This document shows, piece by piece, positions 1 to 10,836 of a stretch of DNA of 64,000 nt. Made by a program: the position numbers and the translations under genes. Every line of letters begins with the position of its first letter. Position 1 is the stretch's first letter. The notes beneath the pieces were generated by a model. The model saw nothing but the letters and a program-made list of their open reading frames with translations. It was not told where the DNA came from and did not search any database. The stretch spans positions 14,040,001 through 14,104,000 of the forward strand of contig CM071596.1 in assembly GCA_036435485.1 (NCBI GenBank). Reading direction: 5' to 3'. This stretch comes from Saposhnikovia divaricata (lineage: Eukaryota > Streptophyta > Magnoliopsida > Apiales > Apiaceae).

Positions 1-198
1 TATTAACTAGATATAAATTCTGTACTGTATTTGTAACAAACCCCTCAAGTTAATATAATTTTATATTCAACTTGAATTTTGTTTCATTTAATTCCGCTCA
101 AATTTGTCAAAATATAAATTAAATTATCCGGACAAATTTCGATAAAACAGTACTGTTTGTATTCAACCCCCCCTTCTACAAACAGATTGGACCTAACA
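1..198 (+). repeat. 5' LTR of element A, last 198 bp
   Basis: It ends in CTAACA just before the PBS and is identical over its visible length to 12189-12386. The missing upstream part should match 10837-12188. It holds the U5 end with a run of seven C. Confidence 0.95.
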
Positions 199-200
199 AT

Positions 201-212
201 TGGTATCCGAGC
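201..212 (+). other. Primer binding site of element A
   Basis: TGGTATCCGAGC two bases after the LTR end differs at one position from the usual plant copia PBS (TGGTATCAGAGC, complementary to the initiator tRNA-Met 3' end). It marks the start of minus-strand DNA synthesis. Confidence 0.85.
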
Positions 213-298
213 AGGTTGGTTGATACACAAACCAAAGATTCCATTTTAATCAATTAAAAATCATCCCCGAATTTTTTAACTCTCTTAAAAAATTCATC

Positions 299-2602
299 AT
301 GTCTTCTAAAGTCGGAACTGTGAAAATTCCCATATATGACAAAAACAGTTATGATATGTGGAAGAATAAAATGTTAATGTTCCTCGAGGTTGCAAATCCT
401 AAATACATGAAAGTCTTATCAGAAGGACCAATAATACCTTTTGGATTAACTCCTGAAGTTGTTACTGATGGAAAAGTTGTTACCCCTGCAAAGCTTGTAC
501 AAAAAGATTCTTCTGAATTCACTCTTGCTGAAAGAGAGGAAGCTGGACTTGACATTAATTTAAGACTGATTTTAATAGATTCTCTAGACTCTGTGATGTA
601 CAGTCATGTGATTAACTGCAAGACAGCAAAGCACATGTGGGAAACCATTGAAACTGTGAATGAAGGAACAGAGGAAGTTAGGGAGAATCGACTGGAAATT
701 CTGACATCTGAGTATGAACACTTTCGATCAGCATACAATGAAAGTATTCAAGATGTGTTTGAAAGATATAACAAACTTGTCAACAATTTACAGATGCATG
801 GCAAGTACTACACTCAGAAAGAGATCAACAGAAAATTTCTACTGTCAATGCCTGTTCATCTAGAACATAGAATTACAGCTATCAGAGAGTCGAGGAATCT
901 AAGTGAAATTACTGTAGAAAGACTCTTTGGTGTTTTAAAAACCTATGAACTGGAACAATCTCAACAAAAGGAGATTTATGGAAAAGGAAGAATTGCTAAT
1001 ACTTCTACAGCTCTTATTGTTGAGAACAAACAGGAAGTGGAAAATAAGGTTATTCAACCCTGTAGTGTTGACAGTGGCAAGCTGGAAGTTGAAGTTGGTC
1101 AAACGAATGCTACTCCAGATGAAGGTGACTTCTATTCACTAGAAGAACTAGATCAGTTGGAAGATGAGTCCATGGCTTTGTTGGTAAGGAAATTCAGTAA
1201 CTTCAGATTCAGGAAGAATCCCAAGTTCAGGTACAAATCTAATTATAACAGGTTCCAGAGAGGAGGTTCTTCATCCTCAAGTAACAGAGGAGGTTACAAA
1301 ACTGGAACAGTTGAAAGAAGTAAAATTAGATGCTACAACTGTAATGAACTTGGACATTTCGCTACTGAATGTCAGAAGCCAAAACAAAACCAAAGAAAAG
1401 ACTTTGGATCTGAGAAGAAGAAGACAGGAAGAGCCTATGTGGCTGCTGGAAATAGTTGGGATGATACAGACTCTGAAGATGAAGAGTATGGAAATCTTGC
1501 CCTGATGGCAAAATCTGATAACTCCAGTGGTACATCATCTGAGGTATCATGTACTGAAAGTCAATATATTTATCAACTTACTGATACATTAGGTAATGCT
1601 AATAGAGAGATTGAAAGGCTAAATTTGTTAAATACAGATCTTAGTAATCAATTATCAGAATTACATGATGTACAAAATTGCCATGTTATACAAAAATCAG
1701 AAATAAGAATGCTAAAAGAACTTGAGAGGTCTCTAGCAGAGATAGTGGTTCAACAACGTGAAACAATAGCTGAACTAGAAATAAGGGTTAGTGCTACTTC
1801 TAATTCTTGTAAAGTGGCTAAAGAGTTGTTTAACCAACAAGCAATTAATCAAACCGTAGGAATTGGGTTTGATTATAATGAAGCTATTGGACGAAAAAGC
1901 ATTAATACTCCTAATCGTATCAGTGCTGTAGATAGGGGTATACCATTAGTGCTTAAGAGTGTTAGTAACCCACTCTTTAAGAAATCCATAGCAGAACCTT
2001 TGGATACAACATCTTTAATCATTAAGGAAGAGATGCGCATTGAGGATGTAGCTAATGGCGTAGTCTTAGAAAGTAATCAGGTTGTTAAAAATGATAAAGA
2101 TAGAAAGACTGTGTTTGTAAAAGCAGAAAGAGATGGTGAGTCTACTAGTTCATTGAAAACTAGTAACAGAAGTAACAACATGAATAAATGCAACAACAAA
2201 TCTACCATGCATGCTATTCCTGTTATTGATACTGCTCATAAGAAATGTGATGCTGCTAATTGCATGTCTTGTGCTTTTAATATAATGTCTGCTTACTTTA
2301 ACGGTAATCATGCATGTGTTGATAAGAATGCTCCTAGACAGCAAATGAGCAGAAATAAACATGTAAGATCCAGGACTGTAACATCACCTAATTCTAAGAT
2401 TAGGACCCCAAGTCCTTCTCAGGATATGGTGAAGACATGGTTACCCAAGCTGAAACCAAAACAAGTTAAAGCTGTTTACAGGGTTAAATGTCCAGTACCT
2501 AAAGAAAATGTTGTTAAAATAAAAAGTGTTGCTTTGCCTGATAAAGGTCAATTCTTTAAGTACTCCGGACCCAATCAAATTTGGGTTCCGAAGAAAGTCT
2601 AA
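299..2602 (+). CDS. gag: Gag of Sirevirus A (767 aa)
   Basis: Capsid/nucleocapsid precursor forming the cytoplasmic particle. The N-terminal ~230 residues look like the copia UBN2-type gag domain (MWKNK near the start, MWETIE near residue 115). A CX2CX4HX4C zinc knuckle lies at residues 345-358, a heptad-rich coiled-coil stretch at about 421-497, and a second cysteine cluster CX4CX2C starts at residue 650. The start is the first ATG after the PBS, 86 nt downstream of it. The frame is intact and ends after PNQIWVPKKV. The end overlaps pol, which is in the -1 frame. Longer than ordinary copia Gag because of the C-terminal extension, as in Sireviruses. Confidence 0.92.
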   Translation: MSSKVGTVKIPIYDKNSYDMWKNKMLMFLEVANPKYMKVLSEGPIIPFGLTPEVVTDGKVVTPAKLVQKDSSEFTLAEREEAGLDINLRLILIDSLDSVMYSHVINCKTAKHMWETIETVNEGTEEVRENRLEILTSEYEHFRSAYNESIQDVFERYNKLVNNLQMHGKYYTQKEINRKFLLSMPVHLEHRITAIRESRNLSEITVERLFGVLKTYELEQSQQKEIYGKGRIANTSTALIVENKQEVENKVIQPCSVDSGKLEVEVGQTNATPDEGDFYSLEELDQLEDESMALLVRKFSNFRFRKNPKFRYKSNYNRFQRGGSSSSSNRGGYKTGTVERSKIRCYNCNELGHFATECQKPKQNQRKDFGSEKKKTGRAYVAAGNSWDDTDSEDEEYGNLALMAKSDNSSGTSSEVSCTESQYIYQLTDTLGNANREIERLNLLNTDLSNQLSELHDVQNCHVIQKSEIRMLKELERSLAEIVVQQRETIAELEIRVSATSNSCKVAKELFNQQAINQTVGIGFDYNEAIGRKSINTPNRISAVDRGIPLVLKSVSNPLFKKSIAEPLDTTSLIIKEEMRIEDVANGVVLESNQVVKNDKDRKTVFVKAERDGESTSSLKTSNRSNNMNKCNNKSTMHAIPVIDTAHKKCDAANCMSCAFNIMSAYFNGNHACVDKNAPRQQMSRNKHVRSRTVTSPNSKIRTPSPSQDMVKTWLPKLKPKQVKAVYRVKCPVPKENVVKIKSVALPDKGQFFKYSGPNQIWVPKKV

Positions 2603-5600
2603 CCAATTTGCTATTGCAGGGTGTGAAACAGGTTGAACGAGTCATGTGGATTCTGGACAGTGGATGTTCAAGGCATATGACCGGAGATAAAGCCCTGCTG
2701 ACAAATGTGGTGGAGAAGGCTGGCCCAGTCGTTACCTTTGGAGATAACAGCAAAGGTAAAACTGATGGATATGGCAGATTAGAAGCTGGAAATGTTATCG
2801 TTGAAGATGTCTCTTTTGTGAACGGCCTTGAGCACAATTTGCTCAGTATTAGTCAATTCTGTGATAGAGGTTATGAAGTGCATTTCAACAAGAATAATTG
2901 TCTAATATCACACAAGAGAAATGAAAGGCCACAGTTGACTGGAGTAAGAAAAGGAAACTTGTACATAGCCAATATGAACTCTGGAAGCACAGAAGAAATT
3001 AGATGTTTTTATTCAAAGGCATCTACTGATGAAAGTTGGTTATGGCACAAGAAACTTTCTCACCTAAATTTCAAAACAATGAATTCTCTAGTGAAAAGAG
3101 AGTTGGTGAGAGGTTTACCTTCGATTGAATTTACTCAGGAAGGTCTATGTGATGCTTGTCAAAAAGGGAAGTTAAAAAGGGCAACTCACAGGAGCACTAA
3201 CATATCATCAATAACTGAACCATTACAACTTCTCCATATGGATTTGTTTGGTCCAGTTAGTGTGATGTCCATGTCAAGAAAAAGATATGCTCTTGTGATT
3301 GTTGATGATTTCTCAAAATTCACATGGGTACTATTTCTGAACTCAAAAGATGAAACTCCACAACTGGTAGTTGATCACATTAAGTTAATTGAGCTGGATT
3401 CTAATCGTCCAGTAAGAGCTATAAGGTCAGACAATGGAACTGAATTCAAGAATGCAGTTCTGAATGACTTTTGCACTGAAAAGGGTATAACTAGACAGTA
3501 CTCGGCTCCCAGAACTCCTCAGCAAAATGGGGTAGTTGAAAGAAAGAATAGAACCTTGATTGAAGCTGCACGTACTATGTTAAGTGAATCAAGGCTTCCA
3601 TTGAGCTTTTGGGCTGAAGCTGTCAACACTGCATGCTATACTCAGAATCGTACTCTTATCAATAAAGACTTAATGAAGACACCATATGAAGCTCTACATG
3701 ACAAGAAACCAACTCTCAAGTACTTCCATGTATTTGGGACAAAATGCTTTGTGTTGAAAGAAGGAGAAGATCAAGGTGGTAAATTTGAAGAAAAAGCGCA
3801 TGAAGCAATATTTATCGGTTACACTAGAAGAGCCTACAAGGTGTATCTTATTGATCAACAGAAAACTATGGAAAGTGTCAATGTTACATTTGATGACACA
3901 AAACTCCCAAGTATCCAAAATGAAGATCCATCTGAAAAGCTTAAGTTTGATGACATGTCAGACTCAGATTCAGATGATGACAATCAACCTGAAGTTGTTG
4001 CTGATAATAATAATCCAAATGTTGGTGGTAATGATCAAGGTGATGCTGGTGAAAACAATGATAACTTTCAAGACACCACTAATACTCTTGAACCATCAAC
4101 AAGTCAAACTGGCAACAACTCAGGGGGAGATAATGAAGGATCAACAAGTCATACTTAACATCATACTGAAGAACAAGGCGAATCTTCAAGATCAATTCTT
4201 CCCAGACAAACTGTTTGGAATAGAGCTCATCCTTTTGAGCTGATTCTTGGTGATCCAGATGTTGGTGTGAAAACAAGAAGAGCTTATCAGAATCAATGTA
4301 ACTATTCTGGGTTCCTGTCTGTCATGGAACCTAAGAAAGTAGAAGAAGCTCTATCTGATCCTGATTGGGTGATTGCTATGCAAGATGAACTCAATCAATT
4401 TAAGCAACTAGAAGTATGGAAGCTGGTGCCCAGACCTAAAGATAGAAAAGTGGTGGACACAAGATGGGTATTCAGAAACAAACTAGATGAAGATGGCACT
4501 GTGATAAGAAACAAAGCAAGACTGGTAGCTAAAGGTTATTCTCAAGCTGAAGGCATTGATTATGACGAGACCTATGCTCCAGTGGCAAGACTTGAGGCCA
4601 TCAGAATATTCTTGGCATATGCATCCTATTCAAGATTCAAAGTTTATCAAATGGATGTCAAGAGTGCCTTTCTGAATGGTAAGCTAGATGAAGAAGTGTA
4701 TGTAGAACAGCCTCCTGGTTTTGAAGATCAAGATCATCTGGACTATGTTTACTTTCTTTACAAAGCTATCTATGGTCTTAAGCAAGCTCCAAGAAAATGG
4801 TATGACACTCTTTCTGAATTTCTAATAGAAAATGGTTTTATAAGAGGTGTCATAGACAAAACTCTCTTCACTAAAAGACATAAGAATGATATAATACTAG
4901 TCCAAGTCTATGTGGACGATATTATATTTGGGTCTACTAATGAGCTTCTATGCAAGAAGTTTTCTAAGTTAATGCAGGGTAGGTTTGAAATGAGCATGAT
5001 GGGAGAACTGAAATTCTTTCTTGGATTACAAATAAGTCAGAGACAAGATGGAATATTTATTTGTCAATCTAAGTACATCAAGGAACTCCTCAAGAAATAT
5101 CACATGGAGGAGTGCTCATCAGCAAAGACACCATCAACTATAGCTGTCAAAATTGGTTTATGTGAAAGTTCTGCCAAGGTAGATATCACAGGCTATAGAG
5201 GTATGATTGGCTCTTTGCTTTACCTAACTGCTAGTAGACCAGATATAATGTTTGCCACATGCTTGTGTGCAAGGTTTCAAGCGAACCCTAAAGAAATACA
5301 TCTCACTGCTGTCAAAAGAATCTTAAGATATCTAAAGGGTACGCCTAATTTAGGCATCTGGTACCCTAATGAATCTGGTTTTACTTTAATTGGATATACA
5401 GATTCTGACTATGCAGGAAGTGTTATAGACAGGAAAAGTACATCTGGGAGTTGCCAATACCTAGGTGGAAGACTGGTATCTTGGTTCAGTAAGAAACAGC
5501 AAACAGTTTCCAACTCTACAGCCGAAGCTGAATATATAGCTGCTGGAAGCTGTTGTGCTCAGATCTTATTGTATTGGAAAATATCCCTATTTTATGTGAT

Positions 5601-5828
5601 AATACAAGTGCCATAGCAATCGCCAGCAATCCTGTGCAGCACTCAAGGACAAAGCACATTGACATAAGGTATCATTTTATAAGAGAGCATGTAATGAATG
5701 GTACAGTGGAACTACTATTTGTAGGCTCTGGAGATCAAACTGCAGATATTTTTACTAAGTCGCTTAATGAATCCTCATTCACTAGAATTGTTAGTGAATT
5801 GGGTATGTTAAACAGTCCTAGTAATTAA
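2581..5828 (+). pseudogene. pol: Pol of Sirevirus A (protease-integrase-RT-RNase H), broken
   Basis: Polyprotein for processing, integration and reverse transcription. Seen in order: protease WILDSG (Asp codon 2655), GAG-pre-integrase (LWHKKLSHLNF), integrase DD35E (Asp 3241, Asp 3430, Glu 3538), RT with QMDVKSAFLNG and YVDD (4912-4920), RNase H with GYTDSDYAG, TKHIDIRYHF and DIFTKSL near the end. Two lesions: an in-frame TAA at 4156-4158 between integrase and RT, and a frameshift near 5565 in RNase H, where roughly 30 nt present in element D's equivalent are missing. The first in-frame ATG is 2644, immediately before the protease motif; how pol is expressed from gag is unclear. No active enzyme set is expected from this copy. 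Confidence 0.9.
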
Positions 5829-6248
5829 TACTGTTAATATCTGAAATTTGATCTTTAATAATTTTGCAAGTGATTATTCTGTGAATATTTGTTGTTTGAA
5901 ATCACTTGTATAATTATTTTACCAACTAATTTTCTTGCTTGTTTAGTTATTTTTCACTTTGTTTATTCATATTATTTAATACTCCATATTTCTATATTTT
6001 TAGAATATTTGTAGATATTTATTTCTATTTTAATAATTATTTTATTAAATGTTTTGTAATGGTTGTCCTTTTGTTATTTAAATTTGTTCTAGTAAAAAGA
6101 TTAATCCATGTTTCTGTAAAATATTTATTTTTAATATTTTTAATAATATTAGAGTGTATTTTAATTGGATTAATTTTGCATATTATTTGTATTTTGTTAG
6201 CATTTTAGTTAGCAGTTTAATTAATTGTTATGATTGTGATTATCATAT
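5829..6248 (+). other. AT-rich spacer between pol and ORF3 promoter region (element A)
   Basis: No coding signal. Short hydrophobic ORFs here (for example 5939-6208) reflect T-rich DNA. It precedes the motif cluster described next. Confidence 0.6.
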
Positions 6249-6668
6249 CAAGACAATCGCCAAGACAATCCACAGATTGTCTTGGAAGGTTATTTTGTTG
6301 TTAATAAAATATTTTTCAGATTTTTATTATGTTTTCATTTTATTTTTACTCAAAACAAACGATTGTCTTGATAGTTTTGAACTACCAAGACAATCGGCAA
6401 GACAATCAACTGATTGTCTTGGAGTATTTTTCTTTACTTTCAAAATTAAAAATAAAAAAAAATGTGTGTGTAAATTTGTTGATTATTTTGTTAAATAATT
6501 GATTGTCTTGATAGTATTTATACTAACAAGACAATCGGCAAGACAATCAACCCGATTGTCTTGAAGTGTTATTTTGTACTTAAAAAAAAATAAAAACAGA
6601 TTTCAAAAGCAATACAATCAGTTCATTCTCTCGTGTATTTACACAGAGCCTTGATATATATATACATA
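6249..6668 (+). promoter_or_regulatory. Candidate internal promoter of ORF3: CAAGACAATC cluster plus TATA box
   Basis: Eleven exact copies of CAAGACAATC or its complement GATTGTCTTG lie at 6249, 6261, 6275(-), 6361(-), 6386, 6398, 6412(-), 6501(-), 6527, 6539 and 6554(-). They form three triplets: two forward copies exactly 12 bp apart, then one reverse copy, so each triplet can fold or bind a dimer. A TATATATATATA run follows at 6655-6666, then a ~390-nt leader to the ORF3 ATG. The same motif and 12-bp doublet occur in this element's LTR. Promoter function is inferred from the architecture only. Confidence 0.6.
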
Positions 6669-7057
6669 CAATACACACGTCTCTTGAAACGAATTGCTGT
6701 CAAAATTTCCTCAACTAAACTGAAAAACAAGACCTGATTCAAGTAGATCGTTCAATTATCTTTCATTTGAACCGATCAGTTTCGAATTTGGTTAAGTTTT
6801 GGAAAATCAACTTTTTCAAAAAAAAAAAAAATTGAATCGGGTTTTAAAAGTTTTAAGAGTTTTAGATTTTTTTCTGAGAAATCTAAAAATAGATTGAGAC
6901 TCCCAATGATCAAGAGAACATCATATAAATTTTTGGGATTTTTCTGACAACTTTGAATTAATTCGAATTTTTAATTAATTTTAATTAATTATTAATTCTG
7001 AAAATTTTCGAATTGTTTTAATTTTCTTAAAATTAAAGTGTGTTTTTGTATTTAAAA
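6669..7057 (+). other. Presumed 5' leader of ORF3 (element A)
   Basis: AT-rich stretch with a 13-A run near 6818-6830 and an upstream ATG at 6905. No protein signal is seen. It would be the untranslated leader if transcription starts just after the TATA run. Confidence 0.4.
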
Positions 7058-10000
7058 ATGGCTGATAATTTTGAGATAATGAAACATAATTTGGTTGGCT
7101 ATTTTAATCCGAACGATTGTCCCTACGATCGATTTAGGCCTTGGATACGATTTTTGAATGACGATTCAATTATCCGAACTGCCATTTCGATTGAAGCCCC
7201 AATTAAGATAGGACCACTGAGATTGATTTGCACAGAATCTGTGGTGTCTGAAGACTTGACCTCATTCTCGTTTGATTTTGATGGTACACACCACGTCGTG
7301 ACAGAATCAACCCTAACTACTGTTTTGGGTCTCCCGGCGGATAATTATGATCCATTTCCAACCAGTGAGCAACTCTATCAATTCTTCATTGATATTAATT
7401 ATCATGGAGTAATTGATATGAACAACCTGAGCAAAAGGAATCTGGTTCAACCATGGGATGCATTCTTCGACACGATCTCCAAGGTATTTGCTAATTCAGC
7501 CAGAGGTAATTTTCACTTACTCACCTCTATGTTACAAACTATTGGTTATGCTGTTGCTAACAACCGTAGAATCAATATTGGTAATCTACTTTGGAATACT
7601 ATTATTAACAGGATTGTTAAGGCCAGAAAGGATTTTGATGAGGGTAAGAAAGTTCTATGTTATTATCCTAGATTTTTAACTCTGATATTTAATCATCTTG
7701 TTCCTGTTGGTCAACAAACAGTTTTTAGGAATGACAACCCTATGGTATCAGGCAGGCAAACCAAGAAAATATTCACTAGCCTTGATACACATAGAAAGTT
7801 GATAAATGTGCCAGTGTATATTACACCATATTTGTCTAACTTCATAAATCTACCTGTCATTCCTCGACTTTTGAATGCAACTGAACCTGAACATCAAGAT
7901 GTACCTGTCCCTGAACATCAACATCAAATAGAACAATCTATTCCTTCAGGTACAGCTACTGCATCAATGGAGCAGGTATTACCTTCTATCTCTCAAACTG
8001 TTTCTGGAGCCCAAGTGGCTGATAGGTCAGACCAAGAGGTTGTAGAACCACAGCCTCTATCCCAGGTCTTAGAGCCAAACACTGTGTCTAACCAAATCTC
8101 TAAACCTAAAGCCAGAAGCAAGTTGATGACAAAAAGAGCTGATAGAAGAAGTGATGATGTGAGTGATCCCACAGCTCTGCCTCCACCAAAGAAGAGAAGA
8201 AACCTATTACTTGAGGCATCTGTTAGCCCATCCATTTCCTCCCAACAGGATTTGGACATTGAAATGGCCGATGAACTGTTACTAATTTCATCCTCTCAAC
8301 AGGATGCAATTATTGAATTTCGCCAAAGGGCCGTGGCACCTTGTACAGAGTCAAGCACACCTCTATTACTCACAATGGGGGAAAACATTAACTTAGAATC
8401 TGATGTTGCTAAGGACACTGAGCAAGGAGTGCACGATAGGATTGTTACTGTGCCTACCATTGTTACGGTAGAAGAGCCTTCACAGGCTTCAGAGGGAAAT
8501 CTTGACTCTCTGCCAAGTATAATAGAGTCATCATCTCCCCTCCCAGGAGGAACATTCCTGGCTCCCTCAAGGGATTCTTCACTCGCAGATTTATCTGGTG
8601 AAAGTGAAAGGCAACTTGGTCATCCTATCACTGAAGAAATTCAGTTATCAAATCCAAATGAATTGATAGAGATGACTGAGGATTGGGAATTGCGAACTCC
8701 CATTGCACCACCACTGACCTCTCCAGAAGAGGCTAGGGTGATTTCTTATGCAGGTACAGCTCAAGGAAAGGAGCTAGTGTTGAGTGATGTGAGGACCACC
8801 TTAAATATGAGTGAAACACATGCACGAAAGGAGAGTGACATATCCTTGAGTGAACATCAGGTGAGTGCACACACTGACACAAACACTTTGTCTCTAATGG
8901 CTCAAATCAAAGAACTGCAAAAGAAATTGATGGAAACTGAGGCTGAAAAACAAGTTTTGAAAGCACAAGTGGATGAACAGTCTTCTTCTTCCACCTCTGT
9001 CAACAATCAGCTCATGATCATTCGTGACGATGTCCACAATATAAAGACTACACTCACTCCAGCAATCAATACATTGATACAATCAAACTCCCAGGCATCT
9101 ACAGAAAGAACAGACATACTAAATGCTATTGACAGACTCTCTAATAGGGTGGATGAACTTCAAGTGGAAATGCATGAATCTGCTCAATCATATGCTACAA
9201 CTTTTGCAAATCTTGAAGAGAAGTATGATTACATGTTTGAAGGACTTGATCATCTTTACAAAATTGTTAAACCTACTCATAATATCACACCAGAACAAAG
9301 AGCATACTTTGAAGACTATGATGATGATAATGAGGGGGATAATGATGCAAATAGGGAGCTTGACAGTCAACGGAAGTCTGTAGAGGATTCCTCAACTAAG
9401 GGGGAGAAGTCTGGAGATGGAGCAGGTAAGTCTGGAGGAGAAGCAGGAGGTAGTAAGTCACAAGGGAGGCATAAGGAGAAGTCTACCAAGGGAAAAGAAA
9501 AAGCTCATGATCAGGATGCATTTGAGTTTGATTTTGATCTCAGGAATAGTAAGTTTGAAGTACATCAATTAAATGATATCGAAGAAGATCTTTCAAACTG
9601 GCAAGATGATCCTGTGTTTGAGAAGGAACTGCAAGAGGAGAAAGCTGATCGTCTGATGAGACAAGCTAAGCTTGAGAAGACCAGACAGGTAGTGAATGAA
9701 AGGTTGAAGTTGAAGCAAGCTGAAGATGCAGAGAAACAAAAGCTACATGCAATCAGTGTACAGGAAAGGAAAAGGGATATTCAGTTGAAGATTGGTCCAA
9801 AGTGGGATAGAGCAAGAGAGATTTTTGATTCTATTCAGAACACTGCTAATGATGATGAACGTTTACTCCAACTACTTCAACAGTTTCAAGAGACCAATCC
9901 AGATTACTTGCAATATATGGATGCACTGATGCTGGAAATTTCAAGGATAGTTGCTGGATTTGATAGATGTGCAGATCAACTGATAATTCAGATTGATTCT

Positions 10001-10579
10001 CGTACGATGGGTTCTCTCTATGTGTCACTTCAAATCTTTCAACAGAGAAGCTTGATGGAACTGTGGATTATGTCTACAAAGGTAAAAAGGTTTTCTGAAC
10101 TGAATATTTTACTTCATGAAAGACTTTTGGAGTTTGCTCAAAGGAATAGTCCACAAGTTATTCAAACTCCACATCATGTTAAGTTTCTCAAGGGTAATAC
10201 ACTACACTCTTGTTTCCTTGATTCTAAGTCAATGAAGTTATACACTGCATCTCATCTGGTATGGTTAGAACATATGCTGAGGACTACAGGATTCGAAGAT
10301 AAAGAAAGTATCTTTGTAGCTGACATTATTCGATCATATGCTTTAACTGGATTTGAAAAGAAATATTACACTCTTCGGAATCGGCTTTGGGGTAACCTTG
10401 GAATCTTGCCTAAGAAACCTAAAGGTCTTATGTCAGATTATGAACGTGTACTTGACAAGGATTTGATCAAAACCTTGGATGATCAAGAACGATTTGACAC
10501 AGAGAATATCAGAAGATTCCTGGAGCAAGAAGATGAAGTTGAACCTGGAGAGATAAGGGATGAAGAAACTTCAAAGTGA
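7058..10579 (+). CDS. Sirevirus third ORF product (1173 aa), function unknown
   Basis: Start chosen at 7058 (AAAAATGGC, good context) rather than 7040, giving 1173 aa. Residues 1-~260 form a globular-looking domain that aligns with the N-terminus of ORF3 in element D (shared FF..INY, W...F.T, R.I..G and PRF patterns). Basic patches follow, with PPPKKRR at 375-381 resembling an NLS. SSQQD is at 394-398 with a partial repeat at 412-416. After a Ser/Glu-rich stretch come a coiled coil (~612-736), a Gly/Ser/Lys linker (~781-818), a charged helix (~853-911) and a folded-looking C-terminus. No signal peptide or membrane segment is visible, so the 'env-like' label often given to Sirevirus third ORFs is not supported. 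Fully open although pol is dead. Confidence 0.85.
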   Translation: MADNFEIMKHNLVGYFNPNDCPYDRFRPWIRFLNDDSIIRTAISIEAPIKIGPLRLICTESVVSEDLTSFSFDFDGTHHVVTESTLTTVLGLPADNYDPFPTSEQLYQFFIDINYHGVIDMNNLSKRNLVQPWDAFFDTISKVFANSARGNFHLLTSMLQTIGYAVANNRRINIGNLLWNTIINRIVKARKDFDEGKKVLCYYPRFLTLIFNHLVPVGQQTVFRNDNPMVSGRQTKKIFTSLDTHRKLINVPVYITPYLSNFINLPVIPRLLNATEPEHQDVPVPEHQHQIEQSIPSGTATASMEQVLPSISQTVSGAQVADRSDQEVVEPQPLSQVLEPNTVSNQISKPKARSKLMTKRADRRSDDVSDPTALPPPKKRRNLLLEASVSPSISSQQDLDIEMADELLLISSSQQDAIIEFRQRAVAPCTESSTPLLLTMGENINLESDVAKDTEQGVHDRIVTVPTIVTVEEPSQASEGNLDSLPSIIESSSPLPGGTFLAPSRDSSLADLSGESERQLGHPITEEIQLSNPNELIEMTEDWELRTPIAPPLTSPEEARVISYAGTAQGKELVLSDVRTTLNMSETHARKESDISLSEHQVSAHTDTNTLSLMAQIKELQKKLMETEAEKQVLKAQVDEQSSSSTSVNNQLMIIRDDVHNIKTTLTPAINTLIQSNSQASTERTDILNAIDRLSNRVDELQVEMHESAQSYATTFANLEEKYDYMFEGLDHLYKIVKPTHNITPEQRAYFEDYDDDNEGDNDANRELDSQRKSVEDSSTKGEKSGDGAGKSGGEAGGSKSQGRHKEKSTKGKEKAHDQDAFEFDFDLRNSKFEVHQLNDIEEDLSNWQDDPVFEKELQEEKADRLMRQAKLEKTRQVVNERLKLKQAEDAEKQKLHAISVQERKRDIQLKIGPKWDRAREIFDSIQNTANDDERLLQLLQQFQETNPDYLQYMDALMLEISRIVAGFDRCADQLIIQIDSRTMGSLYVSLQIFQQRSLMELWIMSTKVKRFSELNILLHERLLEFAQRNSPQVIQTPHHVKFLKGNTLHSCFLDSKSMKLYTASHLVWLEHMLRTTGFEDKESIFVADIIRSYALTGFEKKYYTLRNRLWGNLGILPKKPKGLMSDYERVLDKDLIKTLDDQERFDTENIRRFLEQEDEVEPGEIRDEETSK

Positions 10580-10820
10580 AGATCAGCTCTACATGTAATA
10601 TCTTTAGAGCTTAGATAGGTCAAGATAGAAAAATGTATTATATGATCAGTCTAGAGGATCATCTATCTTGTATTTATCTTTTATGTTTGAATCTGGAAAA
10701 TGTTAAATATAAACCAGAACTTTTCGTTTATTTACTTTGTGTTTAAAGTTTTATCTTTTACTAAGTTAAGTTGAGTTAGTTGAGTAATCCTCTAGGAATT
10801 TGCTTGTTATATTCTAACAA
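10580..10820 (+). other. 3' untranslated spacer of element A
   Basis: Non-coding DNA between ORF3 and the polypurine tract. Confidence 0.6.
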
Positions 10821-10823
10821 ACA

Positions 10824-10836
10824 AATAGGGGGAGAT
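10824..10836 (+). other. Polypurine tract of element A
   Basis: AATAGGGGGAGAT directly before the LTR TG. It primes plus-strand synthesis; Sireviruses typically have such a G-rich tract. Confidence 0.8.

Noticed and set aside
5939..6498. Hydrophobic ORFs after pol of element A, candidate membrane/envelope protein
   Set aside because: T-rich DNA gives Phe/Leu/Ile runs by chance. They cross the motif cluster and have no homologue in element D.
6249..6563. Possible CRISPR-like array
   Set aside because: The repeats are 10 bp in both orientations with irregular spacers, in a plant retrotransposon; no cas genes.
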